A stretch of 12,632 bases of DNA from Clostridiaceae bacterium (GTDB lineage: Bacteria > Bacillota > Clostridia > UBA1212 > DUPL01). A program made the position numbers and the translations under genes. The notes beneath the pieces were generated by a model that did no database searches, had not been told where the DNA came from, and saw only the letters and a program-made list of their open reading frames with translations. Numbering within the stretch: position 1 is the first letter of the stretch; each line of letters begins with the position of its first letter. Location of the stretch: contig JAAYLF010000311.1 in NCBI GenBank assembly GCA_012522035.1, forward strand, positions 1-12,632, given 5' to 3'. Shown piece by piece: positions 1 to 6,455 of this stretch.

Positions 1-636
1 CTGCCTTCGCTTTTTGAGTATGCCAGAATTACTGGCTGGGGCCTGGGTGGCGGAAGTCTTGTTCTATACTATCAGTCGTTAAATGACAGTTCCGTTTACC
101 GATATGCAACCTTTACAGGCAGCATAAATCCGGGTTGGGAAAAGGCGTTTCACGGCATAGATTGTGAGGTGGTTTCGGATTCCTTGTACAAGATGGGGAA
201 AGACGAGGATTTGGTGGTTGCAAGGTACAAGGTGAGGGGAATTTTAAAAGACAATTATTCCAACTTGAACGATCTTTTGAAGAAGTTTACATATACAAGA
301 GAGGATGTGTCATTTTACAGACTGTACTCCGATGGTGTAAGCAGGAGTATATATGATGTAGCTTTGGAAGAGGACAGGGTTGTTTTTACAACCAGCGATC
401 TGTTCCTTACTCTTAAAAGACAGGATCTGCATGTCGGTTACAATATTGTTGAAATATCTGGTGAGGCAAAGGTAGGCTTTGGCGATATTGTTTATTCATC
501 CTCTCACAGTTCTTACGTGGTTGTTTATGTCGAACCCGAGGGAACTCCATCCCCCACACCAGAAAAGACACCGGAGCCATCTCAAAGTCCTGCGCCTTCG
601 GAGACGCCTTTTCCTTATGTCAAAAGAAGGTGGTAG
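1..636 (+). CDS. Unrecognised protein, 3' part only, with Pro/Thr/Ser-rich C-terminal tail
   Basis: The frame is open from the first base of the window to a TAG stop, so this is the last 211 residues of a longer protein whose start lies upstream. I do not recognise the family. The visible part alternates short hydrophobic and polar stretches rich in Tyr, Val and Ser (for example GGGSLVLYYQSL near the left edge), which suggests beta structure. The last 30 or so residues form a low-complexity tail of Pro, Thr, Ser and Glu (GTPSPTPEKTPEPSQSPAPS) ending in basic YVKRRW. Such tails are common as linkers in exported or surface proteins of cellulolytic clostridia, but no signal peptide can be checked because the N-terminus is missing. 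The next gene has its own promoter, so the two are probably not co-regulated. The coding call is firm; the function is unknown. Confidence 0.8.
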   Translation: MPSLFEYARITGWGLGGGSLVLYYQSLNDSSVYRYATFTGSINPGWEKAFHGIDCEVVSDSLYKMGKDEDLVVARYKVRGILKDNYSNLNDLLKKFTYTREDVSFYRLYSDGVSRSIYDVALEEDRVVFTTSDLFLTLKRQDLHVGYNIVEISGEAKVGFGDIVYSSSHSSYVVVYVEPEGTPSPTPEKTPEPSQSPAPSETPFPYVKRRW

Positions 637-661
637 TGCATCCAAATGGCATATTTTGAAC

Positions 662-690
662 TTGACGAAAGATAGCCAATACAATATACT
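662..690 (+). promoter_or_regulatory. Sigma-A-type promoter for the divIVA-like gene
   Basis: TTGACG at 662-667 and TATACT at 685-690 are separated by 17 bases. This is one mismatch from consensus in each hexamer. It lies 59 bases before the start codon of the DivIVA-like gene and downstream of the preceding stop, so that gene can be transcribed on its own and may also drive the cdaA genes behind it. Confidence 0.7.
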
Positions 691-749
691 GAATAAGTAG
701 AATTATACACAACTGTAACAATTTTAAGAGCTGGCAGGAGGAGAACATA

Positions 750-1292
750 ATGGCAAAAGGCAATAAAGTATTTGATACGGAATTTAGCGGTTTTAACAAG
801 AAGCAGGTTAACGAATACATAGAGAAGCTAGTATCTCAATATCAGCAGTCTCTAAGTGAAAAGGCAAAAGAATGCGACGAGCTCAGAGCAAAGAACGAAC
901 AGCTTGCATCAAAACTCAATGAACTGTCCACAGCATATATTCAAGCCCAGGAAGAAAAAACAAAAATAGCAGATGTTTTAATAAATGCGGAGAACACTGC
1001 AAAGAATATCATTGCCAAAGCTCAAGAGGAATCTGCAAAGGAAAGGGAAAGACTTTCAATTCAGGCAGATGAAAAGCGCATGTTGATTGTGGATTTGAAC
1101 AAGATCATTAGAGACATGAAGCTGGAAGTTGAAGAGATGATCGAGAATGCAAAAAGCAGTTTGGATAATGCAGTGAATCAGATAAAAGAGCGCATGGACG
1201 CCGAGAAGGAACAGATCATCAGAAGGATTGAAGAAATTAATGCAAAATATGCTGAGAAGGAAGAGGTCGAGGAGGAAGCAAAGGAAGACTAA
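750..1292 (+). CDS. DivIVA-domain coiled-coil protein
   Basis: A 180-residue soluble protein of the DivIVA/GpsB type. Members bind curved membrane at poles and septa through a short N-terminal domain and multimerise by coiled coil to recruit cell-division, wall-synthesis or sporulation proteins. The N-terminal domain is visible at about residues 7-27 (FDTEFSGFNKKQVNEYIEKL), matching the family pattern of an aromatic-glycine turn followed by an acidic/aromatic helix. From about residue 30 to 175 the sequence is almost continuous heptad-like helix rich in Glu, Lys, Ala and Gln, and it ends in a very acidic tail (EEVEEEAKED). A strong ribosome binding site (GGAGGAG at 738-744) precedes the ATG. 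It sits just upstream of the small membrane protein, cdaA and cdaR, so a role in wall growth or division is plausible. Which paralogue it is (DivIVA, SepIVA-like or other) cannot be told from sequence alone. Confidence 0.85.
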   Translation: MAKGNKVFDTEFSGFNKKQVNEYIEKLVSQYQQSLSEKAKECDELRAKNEQLASKLNELSTAYIQAQEEKTKIADVLINAENTAKNIIAKAQEESAKERERLSIQADEKRMLIVDLNKIIRDMKLEVEEMIENAKSSLDNAVNQIKERMDAEKEQIIRRIEEINAKYAEKEEVEEEAKED

Positions 1293-1330
1293 TTGGTTTT
1301 TAGTACAGGGAAAGGGGGTTGTGATTCCAT

Positions 1331-1349
1331 AATAACGTTAAGCGTTATT
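1331..1349 (+). repeat. Inverted repeat (hairpin) before the small membrane protein
   Basis: AATAACG (1331-1337) and CGTTATT (1343-1349) form a perfect 7-bp stem around the 5-base loop TTAAG. There is no run of T after it, so it is not a typical intrinsic terminator. It ends four bases before the GGGAG ribosome binding site of the small ORF. It could act as an operator or as an mRNA structure affecting translation or stability; neither can be shown here. Confidence 0.5.
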
Positions 1350-1365
1350 TATGGGAGACAAGATT

Positions 1366-1494
1366 ATGCGTAATTCTTATGTGAGGAAACAGGAACTAAA
1401 GAAGAAGATAGTAAGAATAGTATGTCTGATCCTGGCAATTGCAATGGCATCATCCACTATAGCATTAACATTGTTTTATTTATTATATAGATAA
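1366..1494 (+). CDS. Small single-pass membrane protein upstream of cdaA
   Basis: A 42-residue open frame in the gap between the divIVA-like gene and cdaA. It starts MRNSYVRKQELKKKIVRIVC, a basic N-terminal segment, and continues into one hydrophobic stretch of about 22 residues to the end (LILAIAMASS ... LFYLLYR). I chose the ATG at 1366 because GGGAG at 1353-1357 lies eight bases before it. The in-frame ATG at 1351 would add five residues but follows the hairpin directly and has no ribosome binding site. The stop is nine bases before the TTG of cdaA, and the cdaA ribosome binding site overlaps the stop region, so the two are likely translated from one message. The positive N-terminus predicts a cytoplasmic N-terminus. 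Function is unknown; by position it might modulate the membrane-bound cyclase, which is inference only. Confidence 0.65.
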   Translation: MRNSYVRKQELKKKIVRIVCLILAIAMASSTIALTLFYLLYR

Positions 1495-1503
1495 GGTGAT
1501 TTT

Positions 1504-2388
1504 TTGAAGATTATTGCGGCTAATCCGGAGATAGGCGAGATTTTCACTTATCTTACCGAATACTTGGGAATAAAAGATACCTGGAGTTTTTTCAGGATTG
1601 TAATAGACATTGGTATTGTATCCTTTGTGGTCTATAAACTGGCTCAGTTGCTAAAAGACACCAGAGCCCTTCAGCTTATCAAAGGCATTCTTCTGGTGCT
1701 TGTAATTTCGCTGCTGGCCGATTTTATAGGGTTGACTACCGTGTCCTATTTGACGAGTCTTGCCTTGCAGATTTTGCCGTTTATCGTTATTATCACCTTT
1801 GCGCCGGAGATCAGAAGGGCTCTTGAGGGCATAGGAAAGAACAAGTTGAAGGACTTTTTCCGATCCATCAGCTATCAGGAATCCCAGGAAACCGCAAGAA
1901 TGATAGATGAAGTTGTAAATGCGGTAGAAGGTCTCGTAAGAGACAAGGTTGGCGCATTGATTGTTTTTGAGAAGGATATAAATCTTGGGGAAATTGTAAG
2001 AACCGGAGTAATCATAGATAGTGTTGTAAGCTCGCAACTCCTGCAGCTCATATTCATACCAAACACACCACTTCACGATGGCGCCGTTATTATACGCAAC
2101 AACAAGATACATGCAGCTGCGTGCGTGCTGCCTCTTACCGGAGATCTTCATATAAGCAAGGAACTGGGGACACGACACAGAGCTGGTATTGGCGTTACTG
2201 AAACATCCGATAGTGTCAGTATAATTGTATCCGAGGAAACCAGCAAGGTTTCAATAGCAAGAAGAGGAACCTTGATTAGAAACATAACCCCTAACAACTT
2301 AAGAACCATATTGACTAATGAATTTGTCAGGAAAGATGACAAACGGAAGAAGGACATTTTTACATTTTGGAAGGGGCGAAGCAAATGA
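1504..2388 (+). CDS. cdaA: Diadenylate cyclase CdaA (DacA/YbbP type), makes c-di-AMP
   Basis: A 294-residue membrane enzyme that condenses two ATP into cyclic di-AMP, a second messenger controlling potassium and osmolyte uptake and wall homeostasis in Firmicutes. About three membrane segments lie in residues 30-98, followed by a linker helix and the DAC domain at about 120-265. The catalytic motifs are present: DGA at 192-194 inside PLHDGAVIIRN, and RHR at 224-226 inside LGTRHRAGIG. SEET at 243-246 is the conserved strand after them, although the usual Gly that follows is Ser here. The start is TTG at 1504, preceded by AAGGTG at 1493-1498. The stop overlaps the cdaR start (ATGA), as expected for a regulator-enzyme pair. 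Length is slightly above the usual 270-280 residues. Confidence 0.96.
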   Translation: MKIIAANPEIGEIFTYLTEYLGIKDTWSFFRIVIDIGIVSFVVYKLAQLLKDTRALQLIKGILLVLVISLLADFIGLTTVSYLTSLALQILPFIVIITFAPEIRRALEGIGKNKLKDFFRSISYQESQETARMIDEVVNAVEGLVRDKVGALIVFEKDINLGEIVRTGVIIDSVVSSQLLQLIFIPNTPLHDGAVIIRNNKIHAAACVLPLTGDLHISKELGTRHRAGIGVTETSDSVSIIVSEETSKVSIARRGTLIRNITPNNLRTILTNEFVRKDDKRKKDIFTFWKGRSK

Positions 2389-3656
2389 ATAAAAAGCTTA
2401 AGGAGATACTTCAGAGCAAAAGCTTTTACATATTCAGCTCCATCATAATAGGAATACTTTTGTGGCTGTTTGTCCTCAACTATTCCAATCCTGTGATTGA
2501 AAGAACTCTTGAGATACCTCTTACCATAGAAAATCAGAATTATCCTGCTACAAAAGAGTTGATTAACACGACTGTTACTTATCCAACGGTTGTAACAGTT
2601 ACTGTAAAGGGCAGGGAAGATATTGTAAACAATCTTCTTCTTAGTGAACTGTATTCTTCGGTGGATTTTTCAGAGGTCAAGGAACCGGGAGAGATAAAGC
2701 TTAACGTAAGCAAACCCACCTGCTCAAGATACGGCATTAGAATTGAAGACTACTATCCAAAGCAGATAGATTTTGTGTTTGACAAGCGAATGGAGACTTA
2801 CCTGGATGTAAGACTTATATATGACGATTCCTTGTTAAAAGAAAACTACAAATTCATCAATGTAACTGCGGAGCCTGACAGCATACCTGTTAGCGACCTT
2901 TCTTCATTGGTGGAGGAACTGGAAGAGATTCAGGTAAATCTGTCTGACAGTATTGCAAGAAACTCGATAGACGGCAACAAGACTGCAAGCTTTATTGGCA
3001 GATATATTTCAAAAAGGGGAGAGGATGTTTCCCACTATTTCAACAACACGGTAACCATAACAGTGAAAATAGAAGTGGCAAAAGAAGTTCCTTTGGTATA
3101 CAGTGTTGTTGGAGAGCCTGAAACTGATTTCTATATCGACTCGTCAAGTCTTTCCTCTACTACAGTTCTGCTCCAGGGCAGTGCTGCAGATTTGAGCAGA
3201 ATAAGCAGTATTAATCTTGGGGCTTATGATGTAACAGGCAGAAGTGAAGACTATGTCAGAGAAATAAATATTTCTGACTTCCTGCCTGAGAGGGTTTCAG
3301 TTTACGGAAACAACAAAGTTACATTGACCGTGGATATTGAAGAGTATCAGATCAAGGAGTTTGAAATAACTGATACAATACTCAGCAAGCCTGGAATGGA
3401 GCTTGATGTTTATGAGTATGTAATATCACCTGATGTGTTTATCATTAAAATAAAGGGCAAGGAGAAGGATTTGAAAACTCTGCAGAGAAGCTCGCTGAAT
3501 CCTACCCTTGATTTGACTGATAGAAGTGTTGGAATTTACAGTATTCCACTCAAGATTACACTGGATGAAAGATTTGAACTAATAGGAGAATATATCTACG
3601 AGGTAAACATCTCCTTGCTGGAACCGGATGAGACGGAAGAACCGGAAGAACCATAA
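2385..3656 (+). CDS. cdaR: CdaR, YbbR-domain regulator of CdaA
   Basis: A 423-residue extracytoplasmic protein anchored by one N-terminal membrane segment (about residues 13-31, IFSSIIIGILLWLFVLNYSN). The rest is beta-rich and fits several consecutive YbbR domains, with recurring patterns of the type 'IxVxGxxxxL' (for example VTVTVKGREDIV and VFIIKIKGKEKDL). CdaR binds CdaA and modulates c-di-AMP synthesis from outside the membrane. The protein ends in an acidic tail (EPDETEEPEEP). The start is the ATG at 2385, four bases inside the cdaA stop region, with AAGGGG at 2371-2376 upstream. An in-frame TTG at 2367 is a less likely start because it lies inside cdaA without a ribosome binding site. 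In Bacilli glmM follows; here a terminator does. Confidence 0.93.
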   Translation: MNKKLKEILQSKSFYIFSSIIIGILLWLFVLNYSNPVIERTLEIPLTIENQNYPATKELINTTVTYPTVVTVTVKGREDIVNNLLLSELYSSVDFSEVKEPGEIKLNVSKPTCSRYGIRIEDYYPKQIDFVFDKRMETYLDVRLIYDDSLLKENYKFINVTAEPDSIPVSDLSSLVEELEEIQVNLSDSIARNSIDGNKTASFIGRYISKRGEDVSHYFNNTVTITVKIEVAKEVPLVYSVVGEPETDFYIDSSSLSSTTVLLQGSAADLSRISSINLGAYDVTGRSEDYVREINISDFLPERVSVYGNNKVTLTVDIEEYQIKEFEITDTILSKPGMELDVYEYVISPDVFIIKIKGKEKDLKTLQRSSLNPTLDLTDRSVGIYSIPLKITLDERFELIGEYIYEVNISLLEPDETEEPEEP

Positions 3657-3681
3657 ATTTTGGATATGAATTGGATATAAA

Positions 3682-3710
3682 AAAAGGAAGCTGCTAGTTG
3701 GCTTCCTTTT
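3682..3710. terminator. Bidirectional intrinsic terminator between cdaR and the DUF3810 gene
   Basis: A 10-bp stem, AAAAGGAAGC (3682-3691) with GCTTCCTTTT (3701-3710), encloses a 9-base loop. It has an A-run on the left and a T-run on the right, so it can end transcription in both directions. It serves cdaR on the + strand. The stop codon of the convergent - strand gene (3694-3696) lies within its loop. Confidence 0.85.
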
Positions 3711-4872
3711 CTGCTCTTCTGTACGCAAGCAGCAGATCTACCATTCTGCCGTAGCTGTGTACTCCATCTTCTACATTTACTGTTTCTAGATATTTGTTGT
3801 TAACATTTTCAGATACCGTGGCTACTATGTTTTTGGGGGTTTCAAACTGCTTCCAGAATTCCCTTGCAGCCTGCATGTCTCTTAGTATTCCTTTGTCGAG
3901 TGCTTCGTATACTCTTCTTGATGCGTCTCCATTATGTGCGGACAAAGCGTTAAGTGAGTGGTTTAAAGCAAGGTAGTATCCTCAATACTGGAACAAGGGA
4001 TCCGGATTGTTTATACTGGCAAGGTACGCTATAAAGTTTGCCTCATCTTCACGGGATATGCCTCTTTGATGTGCCATCTCGTGATTTATGGTTGAAGGCA
4101 GACTCATTATCGGAGTTTTGTAGTTAATATTTGGTTCCGGTATTATGTACGGATATATTCCTGTTATCTTCGTGTAGCACATAAAATGTGAGAATATTAC
4201 AGGTTTTGCTTTTGGATAAAATCCTTTAAGATATGGGTATGTATCTTCTATGGTCTTGTAGCCGTCTTTTGCCTTTTTTGCAAGTTCAAATACTGATACG
4301 TCAGGGGAGATAACCCCTTTGTCATTCTCTGGGAGGAGTTTTCTTGCCTTGGCTGCTTGTTCTCCGAGAAACATGCAGAGTTCCTCCAGCTCCTCTGTAG
4401 ATGTTTCAACAAGCACAAGCCCGGACCTGTCGGCAAAGGTTATTCCGTTGTAATTGAGACCTCCGTTTACAACAAACATGGTTATGATTCCTGTAATCAA
4501 TATTCCTATTGATAATATGTAGCGGACTGCAGGCATGTATATTTTGCCTTGTTTTTTACGTATTCTTTTTACTGTAAGCACTATTGTGCGGATAAAGTAT
4601 GAAATGACAAATACAATTACAGTTATCAGAGCAATCTCGGATACTGAGAAGGGGAAAATCGAGACAAATATTTTTGAAGGCAGTGTGATTGCTTTGAAAA
4701 CGAATGAATTGTAATATTCGTCCACTATATCAGGGTTCTTTTCGGATATCTTGAACAATGCTACAGATATAGCACTGCAAACCAGAAAAAACAGGAAAAT
4801 GTACAAGAGTGCCTTAGTACTGGGAGCACGTAGTTTAATTCTTTTTCTTGATTTTGATCTCTTCTCACTCAT
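3694..4872 (-). pseudogene. DUF3810-type membrane metallopeptidase interrupted by an in-frame TGA
   Basis: The frame runs 393 codons from ATG (4872) to TAG (3694-3696) but contains a TGA at 3982-3984, codon 297. Before it are three membrane segments (about residues 21-41, 76-100, 117-135) and a zinc-peptidase motif, HEMAHQRG at 264-271 with downstream acidic residues in REDEANF, just before the break at FQY. After it the same frame continues for 95 codons (GYYLALNHSLNAL..., then REFWKQFE... and DGVHSYGRMVDLLLAYRR). From memory of DUF3810 proteins this is the conserved family C-terminus, and relatives read Ser at the TGA (TCA to TGA is one base). Normal gene signals remain: GGAGGT six bases before the ATG and a good promoter. 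Substrate is unknown. It may be a recent pseudogene, a 296-residue truncated protein, or a sequence error. Confidence 0.82.
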
Positions 4873-4900
4873 GTCAGTACCTCCACAAAAATGTAATATA

Positions 4901-4928
4901 ATTATAACATAATTGGGCTTGCTGACAA
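4901..4928 (-). promoter_or_regulatory. Promoter of the DUF3810-type gene
   Basis: Read on the - strand, TTGTCA (4923-4928) and a perfect TATAAT (4901-4906) are separated by 16 bases, about 30 bases before the start codon. The intact promoter argues that the interrupted gene is still transcribed or was so until recently. Confidence 0.7.
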
Positions 4929-4936
4929 AATATAAA

Positions 4937-4966
4937 TTGTTCCAAAAAAAATATGCAAAATAATAT
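4937..4966 (+). promoter_or_regulatory. Possible promoter of the substrate-binding lipoprotein gene
   Basis: TTGTTC (4937-4942) and TAATAT (4961-4966) are 18 bases apart, in an AT-rich region where many weak matches are expected. It would lie about 70 bases upstream of the start and back-to-back with the promoter of the DUF3810 gene. Tentative. Confidence 0.35.
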
Positions 4967-5038
4967 TAAAAATATGTAGAAATTTTCTTTACTATGTGTT
5001 ATCATTTAATTAAGTTATTAAGAATCAGGAGGTTTATG

Positions 5039-6400
5039 ATGGCCAGGTATTTGAAAACTTTTACAGCCGTTTTTCTGGTACTTCTCTTTATTTTATTGAG
5101 TGGATGTAGTAGAGGCGACGTTCAATCAGGCGCCTTGCCCCCAGGATATAAGGCGAACGTATCAGGGCACATAAGCGTTACATATTTCCTTGCGTTAGAT
5201 GATGAAAGCAAGTTGTCTCTGTCGTATTTCGCTCAAGCATTTCAGGATAAATACAAGGATGCCACTGTCAACCTGGACTTTTCGACCGGTGACAACAGAG
5301 ATGCGCGTATAGCATCCGGAGACATCGGAGACGTCTTCTTCTGTTGGGAAGATGAGATTTACAGGTACGCAGTGGAAAACAAAGTTTTGATGCCGCTTAG
5401 TGCTTATCTTGAAGTTCTTGACATCGATATCAGCAACGTATACTCCGGTATTTACGACCTGGGTGTTGCTGAAGGCCAGCTTTACATGGCTGCAAGAGAC
5501 CATACACATATAGTTCTGTTCTACAATGCAACTGCACTACAAGAAGTAGGCTTGGATACTCCCCCTGCAGACTGGACATGGGAAGATTTCAAAGATTACT
5601 GCAGAAAGCTGGTTCGTGAGGAAGACGATGGAACGATTTCAAGAGTTGGTGCTGGATGGGACGTTTCATATGGTCCGCATTTAATTCCATTCCTTGAAGG
5701 CTGGGGAGGAAAATGGTACGATCAGGTAAACAAGAGAGTAAACTTTGTAAGTGACCAAAATGTACTTCAAGGATTTACCGAGCAAATCCAGGCTATGGAA
5801 GAGTTCTTGTTGAAGCCAGAAGGTACTTCGGCAAGTGTTGCGATTGCATCCAGATACAAGGTTATGAATGAAGATGTTATATTTAAAGCAGGCGTGTTCC
5901 CCGGACTTCACAATACAGGTTTGGCTTATGAGATGAAGGGATTGGATTGGAACATTGCCAACTGGCCAAGATTCCCAATCCACAGAGTTGGAACAGGTGC
6001 TACAGGATTTGCTGTATACAACAGAACAAAGAGACCTGATACCGCTGCGGCATTTGCGCTGTTCCTGTTTACAGACGAAGGACAGAGGGCATACAATGGA
6101 CAAACTGGTGGTTCGGTACCTCTAACAAAGAACCTGGCCCAAGAGGATTTCTGGAGACAGCCTTATGATCCAGACGAGATTAACTATGATGCTTTTGTCA
6201 GCTTCCCTGAAGCCGATACGGTAGGAAAGTTCCACTGTCGTGTTCCTAATGCCGTTGCAAATATTATAACTCAAAGAATGCTGAATGTGTTTGTAAGGCA
6301 TTTCAACGGTTCGCAAAGCTACTATGACAGCTTGAAAGAAATAGAGGAGCTGGCAAATGAAAAATGGACTGAACTCTTTGAAAATGAAACGAGACCATAA
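5039..6400 (+). CDS. Extracellular substrate-binding lipoprotein of a sugar-type ABC transporter (family 1)
   Basis: A 453-residue exported lipoprotein that would capture a solute, most likely a sugar or oligosaccharide, for an ABC importer. The N-terminus is a signal peptide (MARYLKTFTAVFLVLLFILL) with lipobox LSGC, giving Cys23 as the acylated residue. The body has the family 1 layout: an early hinge region (ISVTYFLALDD), a stretch rich in Trp and aromatic residues (PADWTWEDFKDYCRKL), and the late motif AAFALFLFTDEGQRAYN typical of MalE/UgpB-like proteins. The ATG at 5039 has AGGAGG (5027-5032) six bases upstream. The frame extends to an ATG at 4994, but that would put a basic non-signal extension before the signal peptide. 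No permease or ATPase gene is adjacent, so its transporter partners must be elsewhere. The ligand cannot be assigned. Confidence 0.9.
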   Translation: MARYLKTFTAVFLVLLFILLSGCSRGDVQSGALPPGYKANVSGHISVTYFLALDDESKLSLSYFAQAFQDKYKDATVNLDFSTGDNRDARIASGDIGDVFFCWEDEIYRYAVENKVLMPLSAYLEVLDIDISNVYSGIYDLGVAEGQLYMAARDHTHIVLFYNATALQEVGLDTPPADWTWEDFKDYCRKLVREEDDGTISRVGAGWDVSYGPHLIPFLEGWGGKWYDQVNKRVNFVSDQNVLQGFTEQIQAMEEFLLKPEGTSASVAIASRYKVMNEDVIFKAGVFPGLHNTGLAYEMKGLDWNIANWPRFPIHRVGTGATGFAVYNRTKRPDTAAAFALFLFTDEGQRAYNGQTGGSVPLTKNLAQEDFWRQPYDPDEINYDAFVSFPEADTVGKFHCRVPNAVANIITQRMLNVFVRHFNGSQSYYDSLKEIEELANEKWTELFENETRP

Positions 6401-6422
6401 TGTAAAAATAGTTAATGAATAG

Positions 6423-6452
6423 ATAAACACCGGGTTCAACCCCGGTGTTTAT
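6423..6452. terminator. Bidirectional terminator between the lipoprotein gene and sbcC
   Basis: A perfect 12-bp stem, ATAAACACCGGG (6423-6434) with CCCGGTGTTTAT (6441-6452), has the 6-base loop TTCAAC and T-rich or A-rich flanks. It lies 23 bases after the lipoprotein stop and four bases beyond the sbcC stop, so it serves both convergent genes. Confidence 0.9.
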
Positions 6453-6455
6453 TAT

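Noticed and set aside
1651..2178. A 175-codon - strand frame opposite cdaA
   Set aside because: It is antisense to the conserved cyclase domain and has no start signals or recognisable family features.
3982..3984. UGA reassigned to an amino acid in this organism
   Set aside because: cdaA and the DUF6935-like gene in this window both use TGA as a real stop, so the code is standard.
3940..3984. Selenocysteine insertion at the TGA of the DUF3810 gene
   Set aside because: I see no convincing SECIS-like hairpin right after the TGA, and relatives carry Ser rather than Cys at this position as far as I recall.
4994..5038. Earlier ATG for the substrate-binding lipoprotein
   Set aside because: It would add 15 mostly basic/hydrophobic residues before the signal peptide and has no ribosome binding site, unlike the ATG at 5039.
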